A DNA stretch of 64,000 nt, taken from contig CM035431.1 in assembly GCA_020310875.1 (NCBI GenBank), forward strand, positions 19,320,267 to 19,384,266, in the 5' to 3' direction. The DNA is from Ceratopteris richardii. Taxonomy: Eukaryota; Streptophyta; Polypodiopsida; Polypodiales; Pteridaceae. Position 1 is the first letter of the stretch. Each line of letters starts with the position of its first letter. Shown piece by piece: positions 32,362 to 43,450 of this stretch. A program made the position numbers and the translations under genes. The notes under the pieces are model-generated. The model saw only the letters and a program-made list of their open reading frames with translations. It was not told the DNA's origin and searched no databases.

Positions 32362-32707
32362 AACAAGTAGAAGAGATGGGCCAAACTCATGAAGAGTGAA
32401 TAGTCACTCAGAGGTTTTCCATGAAAGCTATTGAGGAGACTGTGCTTCAGTCAGAATATTTAAGAAACTAGCTCCTAGACGACTAATAACCAGTTGAGAA
32501 CTATAGTATAAGCCTTACTTTGTGCTATTGGCAGATTACAATGCTGAGATTAAACAAATCACCAATTAGTATCCTTCATGTGCAACACAATTCCAACTGG
32601 AAGACATCCCTGAAGCAGCCAAAAAAGGTGCCATATTCCAACCCACCTGGCGGCAAAAGCTACTAGAGACTTATCGAGAGATGCTCCGAACATAGGACCA
32701 TGCCCCC

Positions 32708-33505
32708 ATGCACTTAAAGTACAATCCATGCTTTGGGCCAGTGCAACGAAGACGATCATGGAAAGCCTTTGCCATAAAAGTTCAGAATAATGCTAATTGC
32801 AAAGAATGGCTCAACTACCCATCCATTGCTCCACCGAGAGGAACACCATCCATTGCGTACATGATGGCTACTATCAGACACTGGATGCCACGACTACAAC
32901 TCATGCTTGATCTCACTGCTCAGATGATGCTAAAGATCCTAGACATGATGCAAATAGTACTGAAGACTCTTTGCAATGTATGTAATATCCAAGCTTCTAT
33001 CATGAGCTTTATAAATGGTAATTATGACTTATTCTATGACATGAGCACAACTCCTAGTATTCGGCTTGCTTATGCTTGGCATGCAAGGATCAAATATCTC
33101 CCAGCTTGTTATAAAAAAACATTTGACAATATGTCTACCACTGGTTTTTGGGAATATCAATCTCAAGTGTTCATGCCACGACCAACCCATCCTCTACAAC
33201 TATTTGCATGCGAACAGACTATGCATTTAGAGCTATATACAACACCACAATCTGACATTCCTTGTGCGGTTAATTGGGATGCTCTCCAAAGAGATCTAGT
33301 CAAGGGACTAAGGATCAGAGAACAAGAGTTAGCCACTAACATAGTCCAATACTACATTGATCACCCCGTGGAGCAAAGGTCTATCAGAGATGACAGACGC
33401 TGGGGGGGAGAGAGTTGGCATCTTGGAATAAGCAATTACAGGCATATATGTAGATCTAGCACTGAGGCAACCAATCAAATTTTTTCAATCCTCAAATTAT
33501 TTTAA
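32708..33505 (+). CDS. C-terminal region of ORF3 or separate ORF in G3 (265 codons open)
   Basis: The longest stop-free stretch in G3. In-frame sequence with two or three stops can be followed upstream to about 32520, and a frame change near 32316-32500 separates it from the coiled-coil part. It is Met- and Gln-rich with amphipathic helices (RLQLMLDLTAQMMLKILDMM) and aromatic-rich pieces (DLFYDMSTTPSIRLAYAWHA). The frame runs through the polypurine tract (33402-33414) and 90 bases into the LTR, so the true stop may have been lost. No known domain is recognised. The equivalent G1 region is off window. Confidence 0.55.
   Translation: MHLKYNPCFGPVQRRRSWKAFAIKVQNNANCKEWLNYPSIAPPRGTPSIAYMMATIRHWMPRLQLMLDLTAQMMLKILDMMQIVLKTLCNVCNIQASIMSFINGNYDLFYDMSTTPSIRLAYAWHARIKYLPACYKKTFDNMSTTGFWEYQSQVFMPRPTHPLQLFACEQTMHLELYTTPQSDIPCAVNWDALQRDLVKGLRIREQELATNIVQYYIDHPVEQRSIRDDRRWGGESWHLGISNYRHICRSSTEATNQIFSILKLF
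33402..33414 (+). promoter_or_regulatory. Polypurine tract of G3
   Basis: GGGGGGGAGAGAG directly precedes the LTR start TTGGCATC and overlaps the end of the ORF3 C-terminal frame. It is the expected plus-strand primer site. Confidence 0.75.
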
Positions 33506-33985
33506 AAGTGATTCTCATCACTAATTGCCATTGTAAATACCATTTCACCTTTTTGTAGCTCCATTTTGTGAAAGCCAAGGAGTCCTCGAGTTTGAGGAGC
33601 ACTAGAAGTATTTGCCTACCAAGTTTCATAATTTTTAGAGCTCATTTGATTCTCCAAAATAGCATAGGAACCTAATTATTAACTAGGTCAGACACTAGGT
33701 CTGGACAACCAAAGCTAGTCAAAAACTATAAAAAGAGCTAGAGACTTCATTTTTTGGGTTAGCTTGTTGTAGATTTGAGCTTGTATGAGAACTCTTTTGC
33801 AATAGAAGTTACTCCATTGTCTCTCTCTTTGTTCTTGCCTTGTGTGCGCATATGTGTGTATGTGTGTGCATGTTTGTGTGCTTCTCACTCACACACTTGA
33901 GTCGTCACTTGTTTGAAGTCTTCATACCATCCTCATGTCTTTCCAGATTGACATGAAAGGAGGTGCTACTCATCACTGAGCTACA
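33415..33985 (+). repeat. 3' LTR of G3 (571 bp)
   Basis: Inverted match of the G1 5' LTR (13811-14379). It ends ATCACTGAGCTACA at 33985; the next base is copia C5 coding sequence. It holds the TATA motif CTATAAAAAG (33726-33735) and a TG-rich run (33838-33880), both also present in G1. Confidence 0.82.
33726..33735 (+). promoter_or_regulatory. Candidate TATA box in G3 LTR
   Basis: CTATAAAAAG is conserved with the G1 LTR at 14062-14071 and has the position expected for an LTR promoter. Confidence 0.5.
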
Positions 33986-35376
33986 TTGGTGTATCCTATG
34001 AAAGCAAAGAATGAGGTATTTTCTTGCTTCAAAGCATTTTTAGGTATGGCTGAAAATGTTTCTTCAAACAAGCTTTTGACTCTATGCACGGATCGTGGTG
34101 GTGAATACATGTCACATGAGTTCGATGATTTTCTTTATAAAAGAGGTATTTCACACAATGAACATGGCCATATACTCCTCCGCAAAATGTTGTCGAGTGG
34201 AAAAATAAAACACTTCTTGAAATGGCACAATGTATGCTTAAAGGAAAAGGATGTCATTTATACCATCCATTGATGAACACAATTATTGTGAGTAAAGATG
34301 TGGTATTTGCTGAAAATTCAGTTTCCCTCTACTTGAATGCAAAAAATATCCAAGAATTAGCTCACAAGATGTATTCGATACACTCATGCCTTTGTTCCAA
34401 AATGATGCACTTGAGTATGGCCATGTAGAACAGCCAACTGAGGTTTAAAGGGCTAAAAATTTCCAACAAAATAGAGCTAAAAATGCATAGAATTTCCAGC
34501 CAAACATGGGTAAATATTTTTCACCAAAAATTATCAGAATTGCTAGAAATTTGGAGCCACATAAGGCTGAACATTTTTGTCAAAATATGGCTGAAAATGA
34601 GCATGAAATTTAGCCCATGCATGATATACATGTTGAACATGTATTACATAATGAATGCATGTATATTAAGAGTGTACGAACTATGCCAAAATGGCTGAAA
34701 CAAACTTTGTAGAACACCGAATCGAGTGCACCTTTACTTGGTAGAACAAAATCAAGTTCTCACCATGCATCAAGTAATTTTGTGGATTATTCTCTTATTG
34801 CAATAGCATGTAATGAAGATTCACTTACTTTTAAAAATGCATGTGACGATCCATAATGGATGAGTGCTATGCAATTAGAAATGGATACCATACATAGAAA
34901 TGGTACCTAGGAGATATGTGAATTGCCAAAAGGAAAAATTGCCATTGGTACAAAGTGGGCTTACAAGATTAAGAGAAAGTCTGATGGTAGCATTGATCGC
35001 TACAAAGCTAGATTGGCTGCCAAAGGATATGTGCAATAATATGGCATTGACTATGAGGAAATGTTTGTAGCACCTACTTCATGCATGACTACCATTTGTA
35101 CCATGGTTGCAGTGGCTGCCCATCGGGGTTGGAAAGTACATCAGTTGGACATAAAAACAAATTTAATGAATGGTGATTTGCAAGAAGAGGTATATGTGAA
35201 GCAATCTTCTGGATTTTCTATAAAAGGGAAAGAGTATATGGTTTCTCACTTGCATAAAGGTTTGTATGGTCTCAAGCAAGCTCCATGTGCATGTTATAAA
35301 AAAAATACATAAGCACTTGATTGCTCTTTGTTTCACATGTAGTACAATTGAAAGCACACTCTATGTACGTAAAGAT
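33986..35376 (+). pseudogene. Integrase to RT remnant of C5
   Basis: Starts VYPMKAKNEVFSCFKAFLG, with the second integrase Asp in TLCTDRGGEYMS. The Glu region near 34190 is broken. RT pieces follow (TKWAYKIKRKSDGSIDRYKA at about 34960; HQLDIKTNLMNGDLQEEVYV at about 35140; GLYGLKQAPCACY). The linker at 34440-34700 is AT-rich and unreadable. Many stops and frameshifts are present. Confidence 0.78.
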
Positions 35377-36062
35377 TGTTAGAATTTTAGCAATCTCAAG
35401 TGTGAAAAATGCTAAGTTAAAGTGCCACATCACTCACACTTTTGGTAGGATATACAACCACTTTTCCATGAGTTTTCTGAGCTCTTTACTCACCTAATTG
35501 ATGGAGAAAAGTCAAGATCATTTGGAGGGCATTTTTTAATTCAAATTTACAACTACCTTTTTGAGCATTATGTAAGCAAACACATGGAGAAAATCCATGG
35601 CCATCCTACTCTACCATTTGAGCACTTGTAGGCTCTCATTAGGAGTGTTTACTCTAGGTCTAAGGTAGCCCCTAACTTTCTATATAGTCTTAATATCAAG
35701 TGTTCATTATCCTTGAGTATATCTATCTTGAAAGCTCTTTGTTCAAATCTCTACATATTTCCAAGTATATGTGTGTTGGAAGGTACACATAGGTGCAAGC
35801 TACTTGTTTGGATAATATCTTGTATTTTGTGTGAAGGGAATTTGATACCTTTAAAATTATCCAAATTGAGTGATCTTTGAATTGTTGGAAAGTCCATACT
35901 GTCTATTTGTAGTGTGCAAAATTTCATAGGTTCAATCTTGAGGTCAACAAAGCAATTCAATTGTTGGTGGACTATGGTAGTGAACTGTTTGGTGCTAGGA
36001 AGGGCCTATCATTCTTCAGATGCAACTAGGAGTGGAGTGGAGACTATTTTGGAAAGGTAACA
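35377..36062 (+). repeat. 5' LTR of C4
   Basis: Aligned with 42659-43450. Starts TGTTAGAATT and is read to GGTAACA at 36062, giving TGTTA/TAACA ends. The last 25 bases align poorly with the 3' copy, so this border is uncertain. It lacks about 110 bases present in the 3' copy at about 42970-43080. Confidence 0.7.
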
Positions 36063-36130
36063 TATAATTCTTTCTCACATCCATCACAATCCAAGGAGGG
36101 ATTAGGAGCCACTTTATAGTCTCATACATA

Positions 36131-37010
36131 ATGGGAGACTATAATATGCATATTGAGAAGCTTGAAAAGATCAATTACTAACCTTGGAAGTTTAGAATCT
36201 CGAAGTTCCTCATGGGAAAGGGTCTTTGGGGGTTGGTTAGTGGTACTGAGGTGAAGCCATACATAGATCCACATAAACCTACGAATCAAAGGAGAGCCAT
36301 TACAGAGTGGGAATAAAGGGATAAGAGAGTGATCTTCATTCTATTTCAACACATAAGCAACTCCATGATATGTCATATCCAAGACCTAGATACATCTAAG
36401 AAGTTTTGGGAGTGTTTAGAAAGGTTGTACTCTACCTCTACAAAGGCTAGAAAAATTCAGCTCAAAAACAAACTCAACAACCTTACCAAGTCATCAAATT
36501 AGAGCATTAATGACTTCATACTCAAAGTAAAAGAGATCTCGGATGCACTTGGTTCAATATGATGTGTTGTAGATGATGATCACTTAGTTTCCCACACACT
36601 TAATGGGCTTGGAGAATATGATAAATGGAAGGCATTCACAATCTCTGTGTATGTAAGGGACTCATTAGCAAATTTTAAGCAACTTACTTCTCTTATAGTG
36701 ACTGAGGAGGTCAACCATGGAGGCAAAAAATCAAAAGGCAGCCAAGACCAACTCTTATATGCAAGAAAAGGAGGAAGAGGTAGAGGCAATAGAGGTGGTT
36801 CAAGAAGAAGAGGTAGAATCAACTACCAACAAGGTAGCCAAAGCTATCAAGGGAGTCAATCAAGCTAAGATGAAGGTCAATCATCAAGAGGAAGAGGAAG
36901 AGAAAGAGGTAGAGGAGGAAGATATGGAGGTCGAGGCTACTCCAACTAAAATGGATGCTTGAATTGTGGGAAGCAAGGAAACTATGCTAAAGATTTTTAA
37001 CAAAAGCAAG
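36131..37010 (+). pseudogene. Gag of C4
   Basis: ATG at 36131 (MGDYNMHIEKLEKINY) with UBN2-type motifs (LDTSKKFWECLERLYSTS; SDALGSI). A Gly/Arg-rich RGG-like region follows (36750-36950), then a damaged CCHC knuckle (CLNCGKQGNYAKDF, with His replaced by Asn and the last Cys by Phe). Several stops occur, including near 36178 and 36315. Confidence 0.75.
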
Positions 37011-37079
37011 TTGGGAACAATTACAAAGGGCAAGGTAATTATATTAACTTCTCAAAAAATTCAGAAAATGAGCATTTAA

Positions 37080-37826
37080 TATCTATGAAGCATAGTAGTG
37101 AAGGTCAACCACATGATGAGGTGTGGTATATAGATAGTGGTTGTAGTAACCACATGTCAAGTAAAGAGGAAGTACTTCAGCAATCTTCAAGCACCCAAGA
37201 AAAGAGGCTTTGTGGAGACAAGAGACAACACAGAGTGTGAGATACAATGAATGGGAGATGTGAAGCTTGAAGGTAACAACATAGCAAGAGGCCTATCTGA
37301 GGTATTGCATGTTCCTACTATTACAAAGAACTTAATCTCTATTGGACAGATGGCTGAAAAGGGAACCAAGTAAAGTTCAAACACACCAGATGGTTTATTG
37401 AAGACCCAATGAATGGTTATGAGCTGATAGCAAAAGGAAAGAAAGAAGGAAGGATGTTCACTCTTCACATTGGCAAAGGACAAAGAAACAAGGCAATGCT
37501 CATCATCTATGGAGACAGAAAGATTGGAGATTTGGATTTGTGGCACAAAAGGTGTGGTCACATCAACATTCAAAGGTTGAAAGACATGTATAAGAGGCAA
37601 CTGGTAAGAGGTTTACCACATTTTTCATTACAAATGTTGCATGAGATGTGTGAAGCTTGTCAACTAGGCAAGTCTACTAGGCATTCCTTCAAGAAGAGTG
37701 GATATGTAGCACATGGTGTGTTAGAGCTTGTGCAGAGAGATGTGTCGGGGCCAACCAAAGAGTTCTCTCTTGTAGGTAATAGGTACTTTGTAACCTTCAT
37801 AGATGACTACTCAAGAAAAGTATGGT
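37080..37826 (+). pseudogene. Protease to integrase start of C4
   Basis: Protease core WYIDSGCSNHMSS keeps the catalytic DSG. After a frame-broken stretch, the segment 37409-37834 holds the preintegrase motif (LWHKRCGHINIQRLKDMY; CEACQLGKSTRHSF) and the integrase start (VLELVQRDVSGPTKE; FVTFIDDYSRKVWL). The coding frame is cut at 37826 by the TGTTATAAAT end of the inserted element. Confidence 0.78.
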
Positions 37827-38184
37827 TGTTATAAATTATGAAATGTGTTGAACAAAGCATTTTTGGAGTGCTAATTTATTAATGTGTTTTGGTGTTTTTT
37901 GATATAGCAGCTGAAGGTTCATGAGGGCGTGAAGGGCAGACATCAATAATCTGACTTTAGGGCAGACATCAATAAATCCGATTTATAATTTAGTTTGTAA
38001 ATAAACCCGTGTAGAAGGTTCTAGTGTTAGAAACAGTTAGAAAAGTAGTGGTTAGAATAAGGTTCATTGTAGACTGCAATTTCTAATATTAAAAGCAAAG
38101 GCTTTCTACAAAACTCACCAACTTTCACTTTCACGCATGCTTTTTGAAGCTTCTCTCATTTAACCAATCTTTTTGACATAATCA
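37827..38184 (+). repeat. 5' terminal repeat of the TR-GAG-like element (aligned part)
   Basis: Matches 39601-39973 from TGTTATAAAT to TTTTTGACATAATCA. Beyond 38184 the left copy diverges completely from the right copy, which continues another 165 bases to its ATAACA end. Either the distal part of this LTR was replaced, or the tRNA-like insert and deletion removed it. Confidence 0.7.
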
Positions 38185-38400
38185 AAAAGCATAACTAAGG
38201 CATTACTTTGACATCTTTGGCACCCAAGGCTTCCTTGGGGACCACTGGCTACACACAAATCAATTTTAATTTATGAGTGGCAATAAGGAGTTTTATGTTC
38301 ACAAATGTGGGAGGATTTGAACCCACAATCTCACCCACACAAGGGAAGTGTTTTACCACTACACTATCTCTTTGTGTTGTCACTCTAGTTCTCTTTTCTT
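38185..38400 (-). mobile_element. tRNA-derived SINE-like sequence or tRNA relic
   Basis: On the minus strand a tRNA-like promoter pair is readable: A-box-like TAGTGTAGTGG (38356-38366) and B-box-like GGTTCAAATCC (38313-38323), 32 bases apart, close to the tRNA spacing. Downstream sequence to about 38185 is not tRNA-like and would be the SINE body. I see no clear A-rich tail or target duplication, so a lone tRNA pseudogene remains possible. Confidence 0.5.
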
Positions 38401-38536
38401 ATATTCAACACAACTTTCATCTCTTTTTTACTTTTTCAATTCCCAAGAACAACCCTTTCTTTTTACATTTTAACTCAAACAATCTCAAAAATTCTTTTTA
38501 CATATCTAGCAAGAGGGTTTTGATCTCTACATTCTC

Positions 38537-39290
38537 ATGGACCCTACGAAAAACATGGAGGATTTTGGTGAGTCACCTCTACCCAAGGTAATACTCAAGC
38601 AACAACTTGAGCTCATACGGCACGAACTACAAGGCGCTTAGAACGAGATCTGACAACGCGACGAAGTACTCCAAAAAATGCAAAGTGATGAAGATAACCT
38701 TATGAGGATAGTCAAAGCTATTGTCTCTGCTCATTGAGATGGCACGCATTCCAAGATTGCTATTTAAGAATTACCATTTTTTATGGTTTGATGGCCATAA
38801 GGATGGCCCTTTGCTCCTTTCATGATTGTCACAGTTTGATGATTTTAATACTGATGAAACATATGTTGAAAGTGGAAAAGTAAAATTCATGACAAACTAT
38901 TTAGTAGGAAGGGCTCAATTTTTGTGGAATGATCTTTCTCATAGTGCAAATCGTCCAAACACATGGAGGGATTTTCAAGAAAAGCTTAAGGATTCTTTTC
39001 TACCCCTACAATTCAACCTACATGTTCAAAAATTATGGGCTAAATTTACATGGATGGAAGATGATATGTTTACAGCCTATACGGATCAATTCTACAAATA
39101 CCTAGTATCTCTCCGCTTGCTTGAAGATGTTTCAAAAGATACTATGAAGAAGAAGTATAATGATGGTTTAGAGAAGGAGATTCAAACAAAGCTTCCTTCA
39201 TGCCCACCTACATTGCTTCATGAAGCTATTTCTTTTACTCATGATGCGGAGAATGAGTACCAATTGATTATCAAGAGGATCCGTTTGTAG
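38537..39290 (+). pseudogene. Gag capsid region of the TR-GAG-like element
   Basis: A candidate start ATG at 38537 (MDPTKNMEDFGESPLPKVIL) is followed by a heptad-like helix with stops. After a frameshift near 38820 an open 154-codon segment carries typical Retrotrans_gag features (KFMTNYLVGRAQFLWNDL; TWRDFQEKLKDSFLP; TAYTDQFYKYLVSLRLL). No zinc knuckle or protease follows; the frame ends at 39288-39290, 300 bases before the polypurine tract. Confidence 0.75.
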
Positions 39291-39600
39291 TAGCCACATC
39301 AACGACAACAGTCTTTTCGCTAGTCTAATTTTCTTTGATTATATGTAATGCATTTACACATAGAATTTAGTATGTAGGATTCTATAATTTTAAAAATGAA
39401 TTACAATATTGACTTCTTTAAAGACTATGTTAGCACCTCATAGATAATTTTAATAACTTAACGTCTCCATGAACATTTCCATGCATGTGTTTTTACATGA
39501 AACATGCTTATTATTATTCAGTGATGGAACATGTGACTGGCCATCCATGTTTATTTTTATTTTATCAACTGAGGTCAGTTGCTTTTTCAACTAAGGGGCA

Positions 39601-40138
39601 TGTTATAAATTATGGAATGTGTTGAATAGAACATTGTTGGAGTGTTAATTTATTAATATATTAATGTGTTTTGGTGTTTTTTGATATAGTAGCTTAAGAT
39701 TCTTGAGGGTGTGAAATGTGTGAAAGGGTGCACATCAATAATCTCACCTTAGGGCGGGCATCAATAAATCCGATTTATAATTTAGTTTGTAAATAAGCTA
39801 GCATAGAAGGTTCTATTGTTAGATAGTTAGAAAAGTAGTGGTTAGAATAAGGGTCATTGTAGACCGCAATTTTTGATATTAAAAGCAAAGGCTTTCTACA
39901 AAAGTCACCAACTTTTACTTTCACGTATGCTTTTTGAATCCACTCTCATGTAACCACTCTTTTTGACATAATCATAAATTCCTAAAAATACATGCACTCT
40001 GTGGACTGTCGAAACACAGTGCATGGGGGGACATTGCACCCAATACTGCGTTCTATTGCCTCTATTGACGTGTCTATTTTTCTGTGTGTTTTTTGCATCC
40101 GTAACCTCTATGTGTGTGTGAGCAAGATCTTGATAACA
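39601..40138 (+). repeat. 3' terminal repeat of the TR-GAG-like element
   Basis: Starts TGTTATAAAT right after the polypurine tract and ends CTTGATAACA, followed by the target duplication ATGAT and then resumed C4 integrase sequence (KKKSDVFDVFKRFK). Confidence 0.72.
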
Positions 40139-40143
40139 ATGAT

Positions 40144-40740
40144 TGTACTGTATAAAGAAAAAATCAGATGTGTTTGATGTGTTCAAAAGATTCAAGCTAG
40201 AAGTTGAAAAGGAGACAAGTTGCTACCTCAAAACCCTAAGGTCAGGGTGGAGGGAGAGAATACTTCTCCCATGCCTTTTGTGATTTCTTGCAGGACCAAG
40301 GGATAAGGAGGAAAATCACTTGTAGGTATACTCCCCAACAAAATGGGATGGTAGAGAGGAAGAATAGGTATATTGCTGCAATTGCTAGGAGTATGTTAAA
40401 TGAAATGAATGTGCCTTTAACATATTAGGCAGATGATGTGTACTTGATGAAGAGATGTCCCACATCAAGGCTACATGACATGACACCTGAGGAGGCATGG
40501 AGTGGAAGGAAGCCAAACCTTTCACACATTAGAATCTTTGGTTTTGTATGCTACACTCATGTGCCACAAGAGTTAAGAGGTAAGATGGATGCAGGGGCTG
40601 AAAGATGTATGTTTATTGGTTATGCTATGGAGCAAAAAGGTTACAGGTGCTACAACCCTACTACAAAGGAGTTAAAGGTATCTAGATATGTAGTGTTTGA
40701 TGAACTCAAACCTTGGTATGCCTGCAAAGTTCCATTGTAA
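40144..40740 (+). pseudogene. Integrase of C4, right part
   Basis: Resumes with SDVFDVFKRFKLEVEK. The second Asp region (LRSG with GGE lost to a frameshift) and the Glu region (NKMG, then VERKNRYI in another frame) are broken near 40240-40380. The segment 40438-40740 is clean: DMTPEEAWSGRKPNLSHIRI, then GAERCMFIGYAMEQKGYR, typical of the copia integrase C-terminal extension. Confidence 0.75.
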
Positions 40741-42638
40741 GATGAAGATATTGAAGAGACAGAGAGGAGATATGAAGCTAGGTTTCAAGATAGCTTGGAA
40801 ATCAATGGCCCAAGCATACAAAGGAGTTCAAGCATGGATTCAGCCCATCAATCAGTAAATAAAGGAAAGGCAATACTGGTAGAGCTTGATGAAGATGGAC
40901 ATGAAGTTGAAGACTTTGAAGAACCTATGTTAGAAGGGGGAGCTACATCAAAAGCGGAGATCTAGGCACCAAGGCAAAGAAGGTTCATTCCACAAAAAAG
41001 TAGAAGAAAGGAGGTCAACAAGGGTAAAACAACCAATGTTAAGGTTTTTTATGATAGTTATATTGCTAGGCATTATGCTTTCATGACTAAGGTTATCAAC
41101 GATCATGAATCTTCTACCTATGAAGAGGCCAAAGACACAAAGGAGTGGCAAGAAGATATGGAAGAAGAGTACAAAGCCCTTGAAGACAACAATACATGGA
41201 TTCTAGTTCCAAGAAAAGAAGGGATGAACATAATTGGAAACAAATGGGTCTAAAAAGTGAAGAGAAATTCTCATGGTTGAATTGCTAGGTACAAAGCAAG
41301 GCTTGTGGCAAAAGGATTTGCTCAATCCTATGGGATTGACTATGAAGAAACATTGAGCCCAGTTGCAAAGATGACCACAATTAGTGGAATCATTGGGGTT
41401 GCCACATCTAGGAGGTGGCCAATATATCAATTGGATGTAAAGAATTATTTTCTTAATGGTGATTTGCAAGAGATAGTCAACATGACTCAACCATTAGGGT
41501 TTGAGAACCCTAAATATTTAGATTTTGTTTATAAACTTAGAAAAGCATTGTATGGTTTAAAGCAAGCTCCTAGGGTATGGAATCAAAGGCTTGTGGAGTA
41601 TTTTTGTAGGTGTGGATACAAGCCAAGTGATGGAGATCCTTCCTTATACCACAAGAAGGAAGGAGCACTAGTTGTCTATGTATGCATATATGTGGATGAC
41701 TTGATTATAACAGGAAGTGATGATGTAGGTATCACATGGATCAAGGCCAAGCTTGGAAATGAATTCAAGATTTCAAATCTTGGAGTTCTTAAATACTTTC
41801 TTGGGATTGAAGTTATTTATGTGGAAAATGTCATTTACCTTTCTCAAAGGAAATACTTGCTAGCTATACGTTATAAGTATGGTATGAGTGGATGTAAGCC
41901 AATCACACAACTTGTGGATCCAAACACTAAGTTATGTGAAGCTGAAGGACAAACTATTAAAGATATTTTAGCATATAGAATCATAATTGGAAGCCTTAAT
42001 TATGCTAACATCACAAACCTGAGTTGTCTTATGTTGTAGGAGTTCTTTCTGAATTTCTAAATTCACCAACTGATGTTCATATGAATGCAGCTAAGAAAGT
42101 GCTTGGGTACAGCAAGAACACTGTCAACCAAGGGTTATACTACCCTTATGGAGATGGATTACAACCTCAAGGCTTTATTGATGCTGATTGGGCTTGTTCA
42201 AAGGAGGATAGAAGGAGCACATCTTTCTATGTCTTCATGATAGGTCAAAGAGTCATTTCATGGATGTTCAAGAAGCAACCTATAGTTGCATTATCATATA
42301 CTAAGGTTGAGAACAGAGGTTTAGCACTTGCTACATGTGAGATCATGTGGCTCAAGGAGCTCTTCAAATATTTGGATGTGGAGGTCAAAGAGTTCACTCT
42401 ATTTGGAGATAACATGTCAAGCATTCATATAGCAAGCAACCCTATGTTCCATGCAAAAAGCAAGCACATAGAGTTCCATTCTCACTTCATGAGAGGAAAG
42501 GTACTAGAAAAAGAAGTGGACATCAAGTACATCAACACCAAGGATCAGCTAGGAGATATCATGTCCAAGATTATGGATGCAAGCAAGTTGGAGAAGTTCA
42601 AGATCAACCTCAACTTGAAGGAGATCAATGGAGGCTAA
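40741..42638 (+). pseudogene. RT and RNase H of C4
   Basis: An acidic linker (40741-41110) precedes RT. The open segment 41305-42039 has GIDYEETLSPVAKM, then YQLDVKNYFLNGDLQEIV, then KALYGLKQAPRVW, and the catalytic CIYVDDLIITG. A frameshift at about 42030 leads to RNase H (42024-42638): DADWACSKEDRRSTSFY, a damaged glutamate region (YTKVENRGLA), and FGDNMSSIHIASNP. It ends ten bases before the polypurine tract. Confidence 0.85.
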
Positions 42639-42658
42639 CACTTGAGCTTGAGGGGGAG

Positions 42659-43450
42659 TGTTAGAATTTTAGGAATCTCAAGTTGGAGCTCATGTTAATT
42701 TGAAGTGCCACATCACTCACACTTTTCGTACAATATACAACCACTTTTCCATGAGTTTTCTCAGCTCTTTACTCACCTAATTGATGGAGAAAAGTCGGGA
42801 TCATTTGGAGGGCATTTTTGAATTCAAATTTACAACTAACTTTTTGAGCATTATATAAGCAAACACATGGAGAAAAGTCATGGCCATCCTCCTCTACCAT
42901 TTGAGCACTTCTGGGCTCTCATTAGGATTGTTTACTCTAGGTCTAAGCTAGCCCCTTGCTTGCTAGAAGTTTTTTATAGGAAGTGATCTTTGATCACCCA
43001 TATCTCTTTGTGTAGTAGTCCGACTCATTTGCAAGATAGGTCATTTTGTTCCTATGATTGTAAGCTCTCTTTTGAATATAATATTAATATCAAGTGTTCA
43101 TTATCCTTGAGTATATTGAGCTTGAAATCTCTCTATTATGATCTATGCATATTCCCAAGTATATGTGTGTTGGAAGGTACACATAGGTGCAAGCAACCTA
43201 TTTGGACAATAACTGGTTTGTCGTGTGAAGGGAGATTGATACCTTTAACATTATCCAAATTGAGTGATTTTTGGCTTGTTGGAAAGACCATGCTGTCTAT
43301 TTGTATTGTCAAAATTTCATAGGTTCAATTGTTAGGTCTAGAGAGCAATTCAATTTTTGGTGGACTATGGTAGTGAAATGTTTGGTCCCAGGAAGGGCCT
43401 ATCATTCTTCTGCTACAACTAGGAGTGGATATACTCCATCAATGATGGGG
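42659..43450 (+). repeat. 3' LTR of C4
   Basis: TGTTAGAATT starts directly after TTGAGGGGGAG. It aligns with the 5' LTR through AGGAGTGGA (about 43424). The right border is set at 43450 because C5 RT sequence resumes at about 43451. Confidence 0.7.

Larger units (their letters stand above)
14380..33985 (+). mobile_element. G3: decayed Ty3/gypsy element of the G1 family, interrupted
   Basis: Three plus-strand pieces belong to one element: 14380-16410 (H2C2, integrase, PR2, linker), 22149-22193 (short linker piece) and 28692-33985 (linker, ORF3, polypurine tract, 3' LTR). The gaps are filled by the LARD-like element and copia C1. The order matches G1 at every point. The left part (LTR, gag, protease, RT) should lie left of G1, which inserted here, so it is outside the window. 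At 33985 its LTR abuts the integrase region of copia C5, which G3 therefore entered. Confidence 0.82.
37827..40138 (+). mobile_element. TR-GAG-like non-autonomous LTR element inside C4
   Basis: Flanked by repeats starting TGTTATAAATTATG (37827 and 39601). The right copy ends GATAACA at 40138, giving TGTTAT/ATAACA ends. The flanks ATGGT (37822-37826) and ATGAT (40139-40143) are a target duplication with one mismatch. The interior encodes only a gag capsid region (38537-39290) and no pol. AACTAAGGGGCA (39589-39600) is a short polypurine tract. This fits the terminal-repeat-with-GAG class described in plants. It depends on another element's enzymes. Confidence 0.75.
35377..43450 (+). mobile_element. 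C4: Ty1/copia retrotransposon, interrupted by a TR-GAG-like element
   Basis: LTR pair 35377-36062 and 42659-43450 (TGTTAGAATTTTAG starts), gag from 36131, protease, integrase, RT and RNase H to 42638, and polypurine tract TTGAGGGGGAG at 42648-42658. The integrase is split at 37826/40144 by the gag-only element. The flanks AAGAT (35372-35376) and CTGAT (43451-43455) may be a decayed target duplication. I cannot find a convincing primer site after the 5' LTR. Family distinct from C1 and C7 by LTR and protein sequence. Confidence 0.82.

Noticed and set aside
36717..36962. Glu/Lys-rich 81-codon frame in C4 gag
   Set aside because: The same bases in the gag frame give an RGG-like tail followed by the zinc knuckle, which is the expected copia arrangement. 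The Glu-rich reading is the other frame.
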